A stretch of 64,000 nucleotides of DNA from assembly GCF_009741275.1 (NCBI RefSeq), contig NZ_WOWS01000004.1, positions 62,001 to 126,000 on the forward strand, given 5' to 3'. A program made the translations under genes and the position numbers. This DNA comes from Winogradskyella endarachnes (lineage in GTDB: Bacteria > Bacteroidota > Bacteroidia > Flavobacteriales > Flavobacteriaceae). The first letter of the stretch is position 1, and each line of letters opens with the position of its first letter. The notes beneath the pieces were generated by a model. The model made no database searches, was not told the DNA's origin, and saw nothing but the letters and a program-made list of their open reading frames with translations. Shown piece by piece: positions 8,094 through 17,677 of the stretch.

Positions 8094-8567
8094 ATGCAAA
8101 CCTGCTATATTGAAACACCCTTAGGCCATGCCAAAATTGTAGGCGACAACAATGGCATTGCTTCAGTTTCAGTATTAGATACAAAAGAAGAAATTTCGGA
8201 TACCATTCCAGAAGAACTTTTAGATTGTGTTGTTCAGCTTAAAGAATACTTTAACGAAGCGCGTAAACATTTTGACCTTAAGCTTAATCCTGAAGGTACC
8301 TCTTTTCAAAAAAAAGTATGGCAACAATTGAAAACGATTCCTTTTGGCAAAACCATTTCCTATTGGCAATTATCTAAACAATTAGGCGACGTAAAAGCCA
8401 TCAGAGCTGCTGCAAGTGCTAACGGTAAAAATCCACTTTGGATTATTGTGCCTTGTCATAGAGTAATTGGTAGCGATGGAAGTTTAACTGGTTATTCAAG
8501 CGGATTATACAGAAAACAATGGTTACTTAACCATGAAAGTAAATACAAACAACAATCTTTATTTTAA
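8094..8567 (+). CDS. ogt: Methylated-DNA-[protein]-cysteine S-methyltransferase
   Basis: Direct repair of O6-alkylguanine by suicide transfer of the alkyl group to a cysteine. The 157-residue protein has the active-site PCHRV motif with Cys121, the preceding RAAASANGKNPLWIIVPCH context and the helix-turn-helix FGKTISYWQLSKQLG. The N-terminal domain is short, as in Ogt-type single-function enzymes without an Ada domain. The stop codon overlaps the next gene's ATG by one base (8567), indicating translational coupling with the DUF4442 gene. Confidence 0.95.
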   Translation: MQTCYIETPLGHAKIVGDNNGIASVSVLDTKEEISDTIPEELLDCVVQLKEYFNEARKHFDLKLNPEGTSFQKKVWQQLKTIPFGKTISYWQLSKQLGDVKAIRAAASANGKNPLWIIVPCHRVIGSDGSLTGYSSGLYRKQWLLNHESKYKQQSLF

Positions 8568-9088
8568 TGTACAAAAAAGGTACAGAAATCTTAAAACGCT
8601 TTTTTAAAACCTCAACTATTTATAAATATGGTTTTAATTGGTCACCAATGTACAGACGCACCACAGCAAAACTTATAGAGGTCAGTGACGATTTGCTCTA
8701 CGTAAAAATTAGAATAAAACCCAATTGGAAAAACCGCAATTACGCAGGATCTATTTTTGGTGGAAGTATGCTGTCTGCAACAGACCCTATTTATATGATA
8801 CAATTAATTCAGTTACTTGGAGACGACTATGTGGTTTGGGATAAAGCCGTAGAAGCACGCTATAAAAAGCCTGGTAAAACAACAATCTATGGTGAATTTG
8901 TATTTAACACAAAAGAAATAGAGACTATAAAAGAGTCTGTGGCATTACAAAACGAAACTGACATCACTAAAACAATGTATCTTGTAGATGCAGAACAAAA
9001 TATTATTGCTACTTTTAATAAAACACTTTATATAGCTAATAAACAGTTTTATAAAGAAAAACTAGCCAAAAGAAAAACTAATAAATAA
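8567..9088 (+). CDS. DUF4442 hotdog-fold protein
   Basis: 173 residues. The sequence around YAGSIFGGSMLSATDPIYM (about 59-77) matches the DUF4442 branch of hotdog-fold, thioesterase-like proteins. No membrane segment or signal peptide, so cytoplasmic. The natural substrate is unknown; an acyl-CoA or acyl-ACP thioester is the usual guess for the fold. Its ATG overlaps the ogt stop by one base and a serine hydrolase gene follows after 13 bases. Nothing unusual in composition. Confidence 0.78.
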   Translation: MYKKGTEILKRFFKTSTIYKYGFNWSPMYRRTTAKLIEVSDDLLYVKIRIKPNWKNRNYAGSIFGGSMLSATDPIYMIQLIQLLGDDYVVWDKAVEARYKKPGKTTIYGEFVFNTKEIETIKESVALQNETDITKTMYLVDAEQNIIATFNKTLYIANKQFYKEKLAKRKTNK

Positions 9089-9101
9089 ACACACGCTCTA
9101 A

Positions 9102-10256
9102 ATGAAATTCTTAAAAAACACCCTAAAATTCATTGTAGTTTTATTAGCGCTAATAATAGCTGCCTTATACATTACAGATACAGATTACCTCATAAAAGCG
9201 GTAAGAACTATATACATGAAAGGGCACTCAACAGCCTATTTAGAAGATTATAAAGAATTTGACAACCAAACTGTAGCCGCAAGTAGTAATCCTTTACCAT
9301 GGCCTAAGCATAAAAACTATAATTCAGTAGAAGCTACAAAAGATTTAAAACAAGCCCATAAAGACTGGAAATCTATTGCTTATGTTATTATAAAAAATGA
9401 TAGCATTTGGTTTGAACAATACTACGATGGTTTTAACGAAGATTCTAAAACCAACTCTTTTTCTATGGCAAAGAGCTATGTGTCTGGTTTAATGTTTAAA
9501 GCCATACAAGAAGGCTATATAAAAAGTTTAGACCAACCTGTCTGTGATTTTCTACCGGCTTTTTGTGATGACAATGCCGTAAAAATGACCGTTGGCGATT
9601 TATCTAGTATGGCTTCTGGAACCAATTGGGATGAAGCTTATTATTCGCCATTATCTATAACAACACGTGCTTATTTTGATGATGACTTGGCTAAAGTAAT
9701 GAATGGTCTTAAAATGGAAAAAGAACCGGGACAAACCTTTAAATATGCTAGTGGTGACACACAAATGCTAGCTATGGTTGTAGAAAAAGCAACTGGTAAA
9801 AAGTTGTACAAATATTTAGAAGAGAGCTTTTGGAAACCGTTAGGTTCTGAAAACGAAACCCTTTGGCAAGTAGATAGCGAAGACCATGATTTAGTTAAAG
9901 CTTACTGCTGTATTGCTAGCAATGCTAAAGATTTTGCCAGATATGGAAAGTTATTTAAAGACTATGGTAAATGGAATGGCAAACAAATACTAGATTCAAC
10001 TTTTGTAGCTAAATCTATAACACCAAGATTTTCTGAGAGTCCAGAATACGGTTATGGCTGGTGGTTAAAAACCCAGTTTGGTAAAGACTTTTTTATGATG
10101 CGAGGTCACCTTGGTCAATACGTTATAGTACAACCAGAAGATAATGTAATAATTGTAAGACTAGGACACCAAAAATCTCCAGACGCAGGTGTTGGTGTTT
10201 TTACAAGTGATATCAGCTTATATATTGAAGAAGCCTATGAAATGATGAATAAATAA
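9102..10256 (+). CDS. Beta-lactamase-family serine hydrolase (class C type), membrane-anchored
   Basis: 384 residues with an N-terminal hydrophobic anchor or uncleaved signal (about 6-25). The Ser-x-x-Lys motif is SMAK near residue 123 in NSFSMAKSYVSG. A Tyr-Ala-Ser motif appears in KYASGDTQML near 205, and the third motif position is occupied by RGHLGQY near 330. This is the penicillin-binding/class C esterase fold (COG1680). Such proteins are often esterases or D-aminopeptidases rather than resistance enzymes. Periplasmic. Part of the 6970-11443 run, with 4 bases to the next gene. Confidence 0.85.
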   Translation: MKFLKNTLKFIVVLLALIIAALYITDTDYLIKAVRTIYMKGHSTAYLEDYKEFDNQTVAASSNPLPWPKHKNYNSVEATKDLKQAHKDWKSIAYVIIKNDSIWFEQYYDGFNEDSKTNSFSMAKSYVSGLMFKAIQEGYIKSLDQPVCDFLPAFCDDNAVKMTVGDLSSMASGTNWDEAYYSPLSITTRAYFDDDLAKVMNGLKMEKEPGQTFKYASGDTQMLAMVVEKATGKKLYKYLEESFWKPLGSENETLWQVDSEDHDLVKAYCCIASNAKDFARYGKLFKDYGKWNGKQILDSTFVAKSITPRFSESPEYGYGWWLKTQFGKDFFMMRGHLGQYVIVQPEDNVIIVRLGHQKSPDAGVGVFTSDISLYIEEAYEMMNK

Positions 10257-10260
10257 AATT

Positions 10261-10740
10261 TTGAAAAATTCATTAACAAAACAACATTTATTATTTTTAA
10301 TAATTGGAGCGTTTAGCCTCCTTGTAGCAAGTGAATTTTCACATTTTATTGGTACAATTACGCAACAACTCTTAATTATTACATACCAGAAGCCCTTACT
10401 TACTATTATAGTAAAGGATATTGTTCAATTTTCTGTATTCGTACTGAGTATTTTATTCATTTTAAAACTTGTTTCTAGCTCAAAAAAAGATCAACCAATA
10501 CAATTTAGAAAGATAATTATAAGGTTAATTGTAATTTATATAATCATTCAAATTTCTAGAGTTTTATATGGTATTAACGGAATATCTAGTATAAAAAACT
10601 ATAATGCTTGCGCAAAAATTCATTCAGAATATATCAAAGAAAATTATTTAGTCTTAAATGTTTCATCATTTGTATATTATCTTCAACTAATATTTTTTGT
10701 TGTTATAATTCTAAACCATAAAATTAAAAATGATAAGTAA
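10261..10740 (+). CDS. Small four-helix membrane protein of unknown function
   Basis: 159 residues beginning with TTG at 10261, 4 bases after the hydrolase stop; no ATG is available near the N-terminus. Four membrane segments can be seen at about 9-27, 50-68, 82-100 and 128-148. The second loop has a Lys-rich cytoplasmic patch. It resembles DUF2975-type proteins in size and topology, but no decisive motif was found. Its end overlaps the exonuclease gene by 11 bases, which supports real translation. Function not recognised. Confidence 0.6.
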   Translation: MKNSLTKQHLLFLIIGAFSLLVASEFSHFIGTITQQLLIITYQKPLLTIIVKDIVQFSVFVLSILFILKLVSSSKKDQPIQFRKIIIRLIVIYIIIQISRVLYGINGISSIKNYNACAKIHSEYIKENYLVLNVSSFVYYLQLIFFVVIILNHKIKNDK

Positions 10741-11443
10741 ACTCAACCTAGAAAACATTTTATTCTTAGATATAGAAACAGTTCCGGAAACGGAAAATTT
10801 CTCTGATTTAGATAAAACCAAACAAGACCTCTGGGATGCAAAATCGCGTTACCAAAGAAAAGAAGAGTTTACGGCTGAAGAATTTTATGATAGAGCTGGT
10901 ATATGGGCAGAATTCGGAAAAATAATTTGTATTTCTGTTGGGTATTTTAAAATGGAAGGGGAATCTCGACATTTTAGAGTCACGTCTTTTTATGGCGATG
11001 AAATTAAAATATTAAAAGATTTTAAAAACCTATTGATTTCGCATTTCAGTTCTAATAAACATTTGCTTTGTGCTCATAATGGTAAAGAATTTGATTTTCC
11101 GTACATAGCCAGAAGAATGATTATACATAATATAGAATTACCATACAAACTAAATCTATTCGGCAAAAAACCATGGGAAGTACCTCATCTTGATACTTTA
11201 GAATTGTGGAAATTTGGGGATTACAAAACGTATACCTCTTTAAAATTATTAACTAATGTATTAGGGATTCCGTCTCCAAAAGATGATATAGATGGTAGCG
11301 AAGTTTACCGTGTTTATTATAAAGAGAAAGAAATTGATCGCATTATTGTGTATTGCGAAAAAGACACAATTGCTGTGGCACAAATATTCTTAAGATTACG
11401 AGGCGATGAATTATTACATGAGAACGAAATAAAACATATATAA
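10730..11443 (+). CDS. DnaQ-like 3'-5' exonuclease (DNA_pol_B_exo2 type)
   Basis: 237 residues. Exo motif I is FLDIETVPE near residue 12, with the catalytic Asp-x-Glu. Motif II is CAHNGKEFDFPYIARRM near 117, and motif III has YCEKDTIAVAQIFLRL near 215. This is the predicted 3'-5' exonuclease family related to the proofreading domain of B-family polymerases but without a polymerase domain. It is cytoplasmic and probably trims DNA or RNA ends; the substrate is unknown. It is the last gene of the plus-strand run and is followed at once by an intrinsic terminator. Confidence 0.88.
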   Translation: MISKLNLENILFLDIETVPETENFSDLDKTKQDLWDAKSRYQRKEEFTAEEFYDRAGIWAEFGKIICISVGYFKMEGESRHFRVTSFYGDEIKILKDFKNLLISHFSSNKHLLCAHNGKEFDFPYIARRMIIHNIELPYKLNLFGKKPWEVPHLDTLELWKFGDYKTYTSLKLLTNVLGIPSPKDDIDGSEVYRVYYKEKEIDRIIVYCEKDTIAVAQIFLRLRGDELLHENEIKHI

Positions 11444-11475
11444 AAAAAGTCCTGATTAGTATATCAGGACTTTTT
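11444..11475 (+). terminator. Rho-independent terminator, bidirectional
   Basis: 13-bp perfect stem AAAAAGTCCTGAT / ATCAGGACTTTTT with a 6-base loop. The T-run serves the exonuclease gene on the plus strand and the A-run serves the convergent subtilase gene on the minus strand. Confidence 0.9.
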
Positions 11476-11492
11476 CATTACTAACTGCATAT

Positions 11493-14400
11493 TTATTCCT
11501 TAATAAAACGTTTTAATTGTTTCTTTTCTCCAATATTCAATTGTAAGATATAAACACCATTTTCAAATCTTGATACATCAATTGTAGAGCTGTAACGCCC
11601 TTTTACTACAATTTGTCCTAACATATTTAATATTTCATACGTTTGTGCTTCGTATCCAACTAAATCAACCATAAGTGTTTCTTTAACAGGGTTTGGATAT
11701 ACGTTAAAATATTGACTAGGATTTTCTTCGATTACGCTTGCATTTAAACCAAAGTTTGAACTAGAACTTCCTAAACAGAAATTGGTAGTCTCAGAACTTG
11801 TAAACGAACCACCTGACGCTAATACAGCGCCTGTATCAGAATTTGTTAAGGTATATGACCCATTTCCGTAAGAACAGCAAATGCCATCACCATAAGTGTC
11901 TGTAATCACAAAATCGTAGCATCCATCATCTAAACAACCAACATCAATAGTTAATGTAGAACCATCTGCCTGAGAACCATATGTTCCTCCAGAAGCTATT
12001 GTACTACCAGAAGCATTAACTAAACTCCAAGCTGTTTCTTCTGGGTAATTATCTAAAGTTATGGATAATGAAACATCAGAACATGTTGTGCCAGATCCAC
12101 CACCTGTAGATAAACTTACAGCATCTACAGCCATATCACCTTGCCAAGTTGTACCAGTTACACCATTAAATCTCAATTGTACTGAATTGCCAACGTAAGC
12201 TGCTAAGTTAACACTAGCTGTTAGCCAAGAATTCCCTTGATTTCCAGATGCACTCCAAATACTTGTCCAAGACGCACCATCATCATCACTCAATTCTAAA
12301 GCTAAACTTCCCATTGAAGAAGATCCATACATATGGTATTTAAATCCAAATGAAGCTTGAGTCACAGTTGCTAAATCAAAACAAGGCGAATTTAAAATGG
12401 CCCTTTTTGTAGAATAATTAGGTGAAGAAGATTCCATATAAATATAATAAGAACCTGAATCTGCACTAGAAGGACCAGTATTGCTAGATGGTGTTGTTCC
12501 GCTTCTCGTTGCCCAATTAAAATCATCACCTGTTGCTTGTGTCCATGCCCCAAAAGTATTTTCAAAACTTTCAGAATAAGGGAATGAAGAAATACCACTT
12601 GTACAACCATTTCCTGTAGAAGGTTCTGTAACTATAATAGATCTTGTTCTTTGTGTTGCTGCATTTCCTGCTGCATCACTAACGTTATAATACTTTGTAT
12701 ATGTTCCTTCTAAATTTGTATTTACCGTTCCTGTAATTACAATACTAGATGTTAGGTTGCCATCTACATTATCCGTTGCAGTTGCGCCTAATTCAGTATA
12801 AACATCTCCAACTTCTAAATTAATTGTAGAAGCTCCTGTTAATGTAATAACTGGAGCGGTTGTGTCTGCTGGCTGAGTTACAATGATGGTTCTTGTTACT
12901 TGCGCAGCTGCATTTCCTGCAGCATCACTTACATTGTAAAACTTGGTGTAAGTTCCAGCAGAATTTGTATTTACCGTTCCTGTTATTACAATGCTAGACG
13001 TTAAGTTGCCATCTATATTATCTGTTGCCGTTGCACCTAATTCAGTATAATTATCTCCAACTTCTAAGTTAATTGTAGAAGCTCCTGTTAATGTAATAAC
13101 TGGTGCAGTTGTATCTGGTGTACCTGTTGCAAGATTTACCGTATAATCTTCAACTTCGCCATAAGTAAACGATTGACATTCCGTTGGTACAGCATTATAA
13201 CTCATTGAAACTCGCATTCTTGTATTTCCTATATAAGTTCCCGACGGAATTACAAAACTACCACTTACCGGTGTAGTTTGCGTTGCTGCTTGCGACCAAA
13301 CTTGTTCTCCCGAGTCTGAAAAATCGCCATCGTGATTATAATCTATCCAAACAGAATAACCTTCTGCATATACCGTACCTGTCCAAGTAGGCGTTATTGT
13401 AATAGAATAACTCTGACCTTGGCTTAAAACCGTAGATAAATTGGTAAAATCTGAATAAAACTGAGCACCAGATGTATTATCTATTGCGCCTAATTGTACA
13501 CGACTAATATATTCATCGTTAACATTACTACTTGCAGATGCACAATAATTTAGTTGTACTTCGGTAGTAGTAAAACTTGCAGAACTCGTGTAAGACGACG
13601 TTGAATTATCGGCACAGACACTTCTCACTTGTACATCGTAAGATGTTTCAGGCGTTAAACCAGATATCGAAGTTGAAGTTCCAGAAACCGAAGATGTTGT
13701 CCATGTCGACGTTCCTGTTTCGCGATATCTAAAATCATATGACGCTCCTGGCACAGCATTCCAAGAAACTGTTGCAGTAGAAGAACCATAACCATCAATA
13801 GATAAACCTGTTGGTGTGCTTGCATTACAAACTATTGGTGTACTAGATAAACCAGTTACAATTAATGAATAATTTTGGCTTCCGCCCGTTAACGACCCTT
13901 TATGAGTAATGGTAATAGTGTATGTTCCGGAAGCATTAGCAACGTCTACTCTTTCATAAGGATCCTTTATGTTATCACCTTGTCCATTAGTTGAAACTCC
14001 TGTTAAACGCCATGGACTATAAGTTGTTCCTCCTTGAGTTACTCTTATATCTAAATCATTAACTAAAACAGCTGAGTTAGAATTAGCTGTTGTAGTAGCA
14101 GTACCTGCACGATCTGTCCAAGAAATTGATGCATATAAATCATTAACTCCATCAGAATCTACTGTAATTTGGTATGTTTGTCCATTACTTAATGTTAATT
14201 CTTCTATTTTAGATTCGTTTCCATTATTGGTAATCGCTTCGGCTGCACTTTTTGCATTCATTAATCCCCAACCATAGATAGCATCTGGTCCAGTAGATCC
14301 AACATCATCAGCTGTGTGAAGTGCTAAACCTTTTAAGGTAGATGCTCTTAAATAACTACCATTAACATTATTAGCATGTTGTTGTAATAACAATAAAGAA

Positions 14401-15491
14401 CCAGCTACATTAGGCGATGCCATTGATGTTCCTGTAATACTATTGTATGCCGTGTCACTAGACTCATATGTAGAATATACTCCTGTTCCGTTACCAGTTA
14501 TATCTGGCTTTATTCTATAATCATCTGTTGGTCCCTCACTACTACTGCTATTAATAGTAACGCTAACTAAGTTACCGTTAGCATCGATATTGGCATCATT
14601 TGCATTAGCGACAACCATATTATTTTTTGCCGTAGCATGGCCCGAAAGTTTATCATAAGAAGCATTTCCGTCTAAAGGAGCACCATTTGCAGAATTATCA
14701 GATCCATCATTACCAGCAGCCACTACCATTAAATAGTATGGTGCATTAAACATAATTTCATCCCAATCTCTAGAATCTGTAATATAACCCCCAAAATAAT
14801 AGTCTGGTAATTGTGGCTGACCAAATGAATTTCTCGCTGCATAACCATAAGAGTGATTAGAAATTAACATTCCATTTCCTGCGGCAGTAGTTGCTTCAGA
14901 GATATCATTATTCCATTCGTACCCAACAGCACTTGCCTGAGGAGCCATACCCTTAGCATTAGCAACAACACCAGAAGCAATAATTGTACCTGTAACGTGT
15001 GCTGAATGATAATTTAATGTTGTGGTACCATCACCAATAGAGAATCTATTATTACCTCCTGCGCCATCGTACTCTTGGTGAGACGCGCGAGCTAAACCAC
15101 CATCCCAAACATGAGCTATCATATTTTGCCCATCTAAATTCAATCCTAATGACCCTCCTGAATTTAAATGATTAGTCCTTGTAGATTCTGCTGCATCAAC
15201 ATTAAACGTCGTATAATAAATTGGTTTTCCTTCAGAAGATATTTTTTGTAGTTCTAAATATGAATTTTCATTCCTAATAATTAATGGCCATCCATTTAAT
15301 AATGCCATTTGGGTGGCTTCTGCTTTTTCAGCTTTAGCCTGTTCATTAAATTTATGACTTAAATCTTGAATTACTTCTAAATCATAACGACTTATAATTT
15401 GTTCTTTTTGAATATCTGTTTGCGAATACATTGGAAGAATACTCCACATAAACAACATTAAACAAATACCATTAAAATAGTTTTTTACCAT
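11493..15491 (-). CDS. Secreted S8 (subtilisin-family) peptidase with Fn3, GEVED, DUF5011 repeats and T9SS sorting domain
   Basis: 1332 residues. Signal peptide 1-23. The S8 catalytic set is Asp130 (AHVWDGG), His165 (HSAHVTGT), oxyanion Asn261 (AAGNDG) and Ser356 (TGTSMASPN). A C-terminal P-domain-like beta region follows to about 550. Then come a fibronectin type III domain (about 555-645), a GEVED domain (about 650-785, ending GEVEDYTV), two tandem DUF5011 domains (793-958), a MAM-like beta-sandwich (about 970-1125), a short Cys-containing beta domain and a type A T9SS sorting domain in the last 75 residues (YPNPVKETL...GVYILQL). It should be exported by Sec, translocated by T9SS and attached to or released from the surface. 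It is probably a scavenging protease. Confidence 0.93.
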   Translation of the reverse strand: MVKNYFNGICLMLFMWSILPMYSQTDIQKEQIISRYDLEVIQDLSHKFNEQAKAEKAEATQMALLNGWPLIIRNENSYLELQKISSEGKPIYYTTFNVDAAESTRTNHLNSGGSLGLNLDGQNMIAHVWDGGLARASHQEYDGAGGNNRFSIGDGTTTLNYHSAHVTGTIIASGVVANAKGMAPQASAVGYEWNNDISEATTAAGNGMLISNHSYGYAARNSFGQPQLPDYYFGGYITDSRDWDEIMFNAPYYLMVVAAGNDGSDNSANGAPLDGNASYDKLSGHATAKNNMVVANANDANIDANGNLVSVTINSSSSEGPTDDYRIKPDITGNGTGVYSTYESSDTAYNSITGTSMASPNVAGSLLLLQQHANNVNGSYLRASTLKGLALHTADDVGSTGPDAIYGWGLMNAKSAAEAITNNGNESKIEELTLSNGQTYQITVDSDGVNDLYASISWTDRAGTATTTANSNSAVLVNDLDIRVTQGGTTYSPWRLTGVSTNGQGDNIKDPYERVDVANASGTYTITITHKGSLTGGSQNYSLIVTGLSSTPIVCNASTPTGLSIDGYGSSTATVSWNAVPGASYDFRYRETGTSTWTTSSVSGTSTSISGLTPETSYDVQVRSVCADNSTSSYTSSASFTTTEVQLNYCASASSNVNDEYISRVQLGAIDNTSGAQFYSDFTNLSTVLSQGQSYSITITPTWTGTVYAEGYSVWIDYNHDGDFSDSGEQVWSQAATQTTPVSGSFVIPSGTYIGNTRMRVSMSYNAVPTECQSFTYGEVEDYTVNLATGTPDTTAPVITLTGASTINLEVGDNYTELGATATDNIDGNLTSSIVITGTVNTNSAGTYTKFYNVSDAAGNAAAQVTRTIIVTQPADTTAPVITLTGASTINLEVGDVYTELGATATDNVDGNLTSSIVITGTVNTNLEGTYTKYYNVSDAAGNAATQRTRSIIVTEPSTGNGCTSGISSFPYSESFENTFGAWTQATGDDFNWATRSGTTPSSNTGPSSADSGSYYIYMESSSPNYSTKRAILNSPCFDLATVTQASFGFKYHMYGSSSMGSLALELSDDDGASWTSIWSASGNQGNSWLTASVNLAAYVGNSVQLRFNGVTGTTWQGDMAVDAVSLSTGGGSGTTCSDVSLSITLDNYPEETAWSLVNASGSTIASGGTYGSQADGSTLTIDVGCLDDGCYDFVITDTYGDGICCSYGNGSYTLTNSDTGAVLASGGSFTSSETTNFCLGSSSSNFGLNASVIEENPSQYFNVYPNPVKETLMVDLVGYEAQTYEILNMLGQIVVKGRYSSTIDVSRFENGVYILQLNIGEKKQLKRFIKE
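12618..13115 (-). repeat. Tandem 249-bp repeat encoding two DUF5011 domains
   Basis: Two adjacent in-frame units of 83 codons within the subtilase gene. Both start with Asp-Thr-Thr-Ala-Pro-Val-Ile-Thr-Leu and differ at only about ten residues. DNA similarity is also high, so the duplication appears recent or homogenised. Confidence 0.9.
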
Positions 15492-15647
15492 AAAAATTAT
15501 TGATTAATTAAGTTAATATTTATTGATTGTTTACTGAAATTATTAAAATTTTGTTAAAAACTAAAAACGTTTTCGATGAAATACAGCAAAGTTTTTAGAG
15601 TTACGGTTTTACCACAACACTATTGAAGAAATTGACTACATTTACCT

Positions 15648-17339
15648 ATGGCAATTAAAAATTTACTCTCTGTAGACGCATTAAATATTTCATTTTTTAA
15701 GGATAAAATTGAAAAGGAAATCATTAAGAATATTTCATTTAAAATTCAACCCAATGAAATTGTAGCAGTTGTAGGTGAATCTGGTTCTGGCAAATCTATT
15801 TCTTCACTTGCATTAATGGGTTTATTACCTAAGCAGATTTCTAAAATTACTTCTGGATCTATTTTATTTGAAGGCAAAGACTTAGTTAAGTATTCCGAAA
15901 AAGAATTTCAAAACTTAAGAGGAAAAGATATTGCTATGATTTTTCAAGAACCAATGAGTTCTTTAAATCCTTCAATGACATGTGGTAAACAAGTTGAAGA
16001 AATTTTAAAACAACATTTTAAATTATCGGCTTCAGAAATTAAATCTGAGGTTTTAAGTCTCTTCGACAAAGTAAAATTGCCAAATCCAGAACGAATTTAT
16101 AAAGTCTATCCGCATGAAATATCTGGTGGACAAAAACAACGCGTAATGATTGCTATGGCTATTGCCTGTAAACCAAAATTACTCATTGCAGATGAGCCAA
16201 CAACGGCTTTAGATGTAACCGTACAAAAAGAAATTTTAGAGTTGTTAAAGACCATACAAACAGAAACTAAAATGAGTGTGCTGTTTATTTCGCATGATTT
16301 GTCTTTAGTTTCAGAATTAGCCAACAGAGTTTTGGTAATGTATAAAGGTAAAATTGTAGAACAAGGCACAACAGAAGAAATATTCAACAGACCAAAACAT
16401 AATTACACCAAAGCTTTAATTGGAGCAAGACCTTCTACTGATTATCGATTGAAACAATTACCAACCATTTCTGACTTTATGAATAATAGTGTTAGCGCTA
16501 CAATTATTTCTGATACAGAACGAGAAGCAAATCATAAAAACCTCTACAACCAAACCCCTTTATTAGAGCTTATTGATGTAGAAAAAACCTATCTCTCAAA
16601 AACAGGTTGGTTTTCTGAAGATTTAAAATTTAATGCTGTTGATGGTGTAAGTTTTAAAGTTTATCCTGGTGAAACCTTAGGTTTAGTCGGTGAGTCTGGC
16701 TGTGGAAAATCTACCTTAGGCAATGCCATTTTACAATTAGACAAGGCCACTTCTGGACAAATTTTATACAAAGGAAATAATATTACCCATTTAACTAGGT
16801 CACAAATACGATTGCTAAGGAAAGAGATTCAAATAATTTTTCAAGACCCTTTTGCCTCCTTAAATCCAAGATTAACCGTAGGAAATGCTATACTAGAACC
16901 TATGAAAGTCCATAATATTGGGACTTCGAACAACTTAAGAAAAGAAAAAGTAATTGATATTTTAGAAAAAGTAGGTTTAGACGCTTCTGCATTTAACCGT
17001 TATCCGCATGAGTTTTCTGGTGGACAACGACAACGTATTGGTATTGCAAGAACTATTGCTTTAGAACCTCAGCTTATTGTTTGTGATGAATCTGTTTCTG
17101 CTTTAGACATCTCTGTACAAGCACAGGTTTTAAATTTATTAAATGATTTAAAAACAAAATTTGGATTTACCTATATATTTATTTCTCACGATTTAGCCGT
17201 TGTAAAATATATGGCAGACCAATTATTAGTAATGAATAAAGGAAAAATTGAAGAAATTGGAGATGCCGACCATATCTATGCATCACCTAAAAAAGATTAC
17301 ACAAAAAAGCTTATTCATGCCATCCCGAAAGGATTATAG
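15648..17339 (+). CDS. Oligopeptide-type ABC transporter, two fused ATPase domains
   Basis: 563 residues holding two complete nucleotide-binding domains, like a DppD-DppF fusion (YejF-like). Domain 1: Walker A GESGSGKS near 43-50, signature SGGQKQR near 163, Walker B LLIADEP near 183. Domain 2: Walker A GESGCGKS near 348, signature SGGQRQR near 458, Walker B LIVCDES near 479. Each has the Asp-Pro/Glu-Pro Q-loop (FQEPMSSLNP, FQDPFASLNP) typical of the peptide/nickel family. No permease or binding-protein gene is adjacent, so partners must be encoded elsewhere. Single gene. Confidence 0.93.
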   Translation: MAIKNLLSVDALNISFFKDKIEKEIIKNISFKIQPNEIVAVVGESGSGKSISSLALMGLLPKQISKITSGSILFEGKDLVKYSEKEFQNLRGKDIAMIFQEPMSSLNPSMTCGKQVEEILKQHFKLSASEIKSEVLSLFDKVKLPNPERIYKVYPHEISGGQKQRVMIAMAIACKPKLLIADEPTTALDVTVQKEILELLKTIQTETKMSVLFISHDLSLVSELANRVLVMYKGKIVEQGTTEEIFNRPKHNYTKALIGARPSTDYRLKQLPTISDFMNNSVSATIISDTEREANHKNLYNQTPLLELIDVEKTYLSKTGWFSEDLKFNAVDGVSFKVYPGETLGLVGESGCGKSTLGNAILQLDKATSGQILYKGNNITHLTRSQIRLLRKEIQIIFQDPFASLNPRLTVGNAILEPMKVHNIGTSNNLRKEKVIDILEKVGLDASAFNRYPHEFSGGQRQRIGIARTIALEPQLIVCDESVSALDISVQAQVLNLLNDLKTKFGFTYIFISHDLAVVKYMADQLLVMNKGKIEEIGDADHIYASPKKDYTKKLIHAIPKGL

Positions 17340-17459
17340 CATGAATACTTTTTTGGCTAATTTTAAAACATTTGAGACTAATTCAAAAGTGTTTTCTAAA
17401 ATTGAAAATTCTTCAACTTCATCAAAAGTAGGTTCTTGTGGATTTGAATTCATTTTCAT
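17334..17459 (-). CDS. Possible 41-residue small protein
   Basis: Minus-strand frame with ATG at 17457-17459 and a second in-frame ATG at 17451-17453. It overlaps the end of the ABC ATPase gene by 6 bases. The peptide is acidic at its N-terminus (Pro-Thr-Phe-Asp-Glu-Val-Glu-Glu-Phe) and ends in an amphipathic helix (Leu-Val-Ser-Asn-Val-Leu-Lys-Leu-Ala-Lys-Lys-Val). Composition and codon use look protein-like, but no family is recognised. A plus-strand 50-codon frame covers the same bases and looks less protein-like. Confidence 0.4.
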   Translation of the reverse strand: MKMNSNPQEPTFDEVEEFSILENTFELVSNVLKLAKKVFML

Positions 17460-17629
17460 AATTCTTGGTAGATTTGGGACAAAAAGGTAAATTAATTTGG
17501 GTTAATTTATTCGTTTTGTTTGGGACTGCAATATGGAAATTATTTTCAATTAATCGGGTTAAATACACTATTAATCGATGAAATACATATATTTTTAACA
17601 TTTTAACACTTCGCTCAAGAAATTACGCA

Positions 17630-17656
17630 CAAAAAAGTCGCTAAATTTAGCGACTC
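17630..17656 (-). terminator. Rho-independent terminator of the CoA-transferase operon
   Basis: Perfect 20-base palindrome AGTCGCTAAA/TTTAGCGACT followed by six T on the minus strand, 22 bases past the subunit B stop. The 17460-17630 stretch before it is AT-rich and shows nothing else. Confidence 0.85.
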
Positions 17657-17677
17657 TCATTTTTATGATAAGTGAAA

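Noticed and set aside
7716..8099. 127-codon minus-strand frame inside the CNNM-type gene
   Set aside because: Antisense shadow; Ser-rich composition mirrors the real frame's codons, and the plus-strand frame has clear CBS motifs.
9102..10256. Antibiotic resistance beta-lactamase
   Set aside because: Motifs fit the broad class C/esterase family; overall context is a housekeeping run and nothing supports resistance activity.
12392..12610. 72-codon hydrophobic minus-strand frame inside the subtilase gene
   Set aside because: Same strand but a different frame of the long, motif-rich subtilase; no start context.
17248..17490. 80-codon plus-strand frame overlapping the end of the double ABC ATPase
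   Set aside because: Most of it is the ABC gene in another frame; the last 50 codons are Ser/Phe-rich and compete with a more protein-like minus-strand frame.
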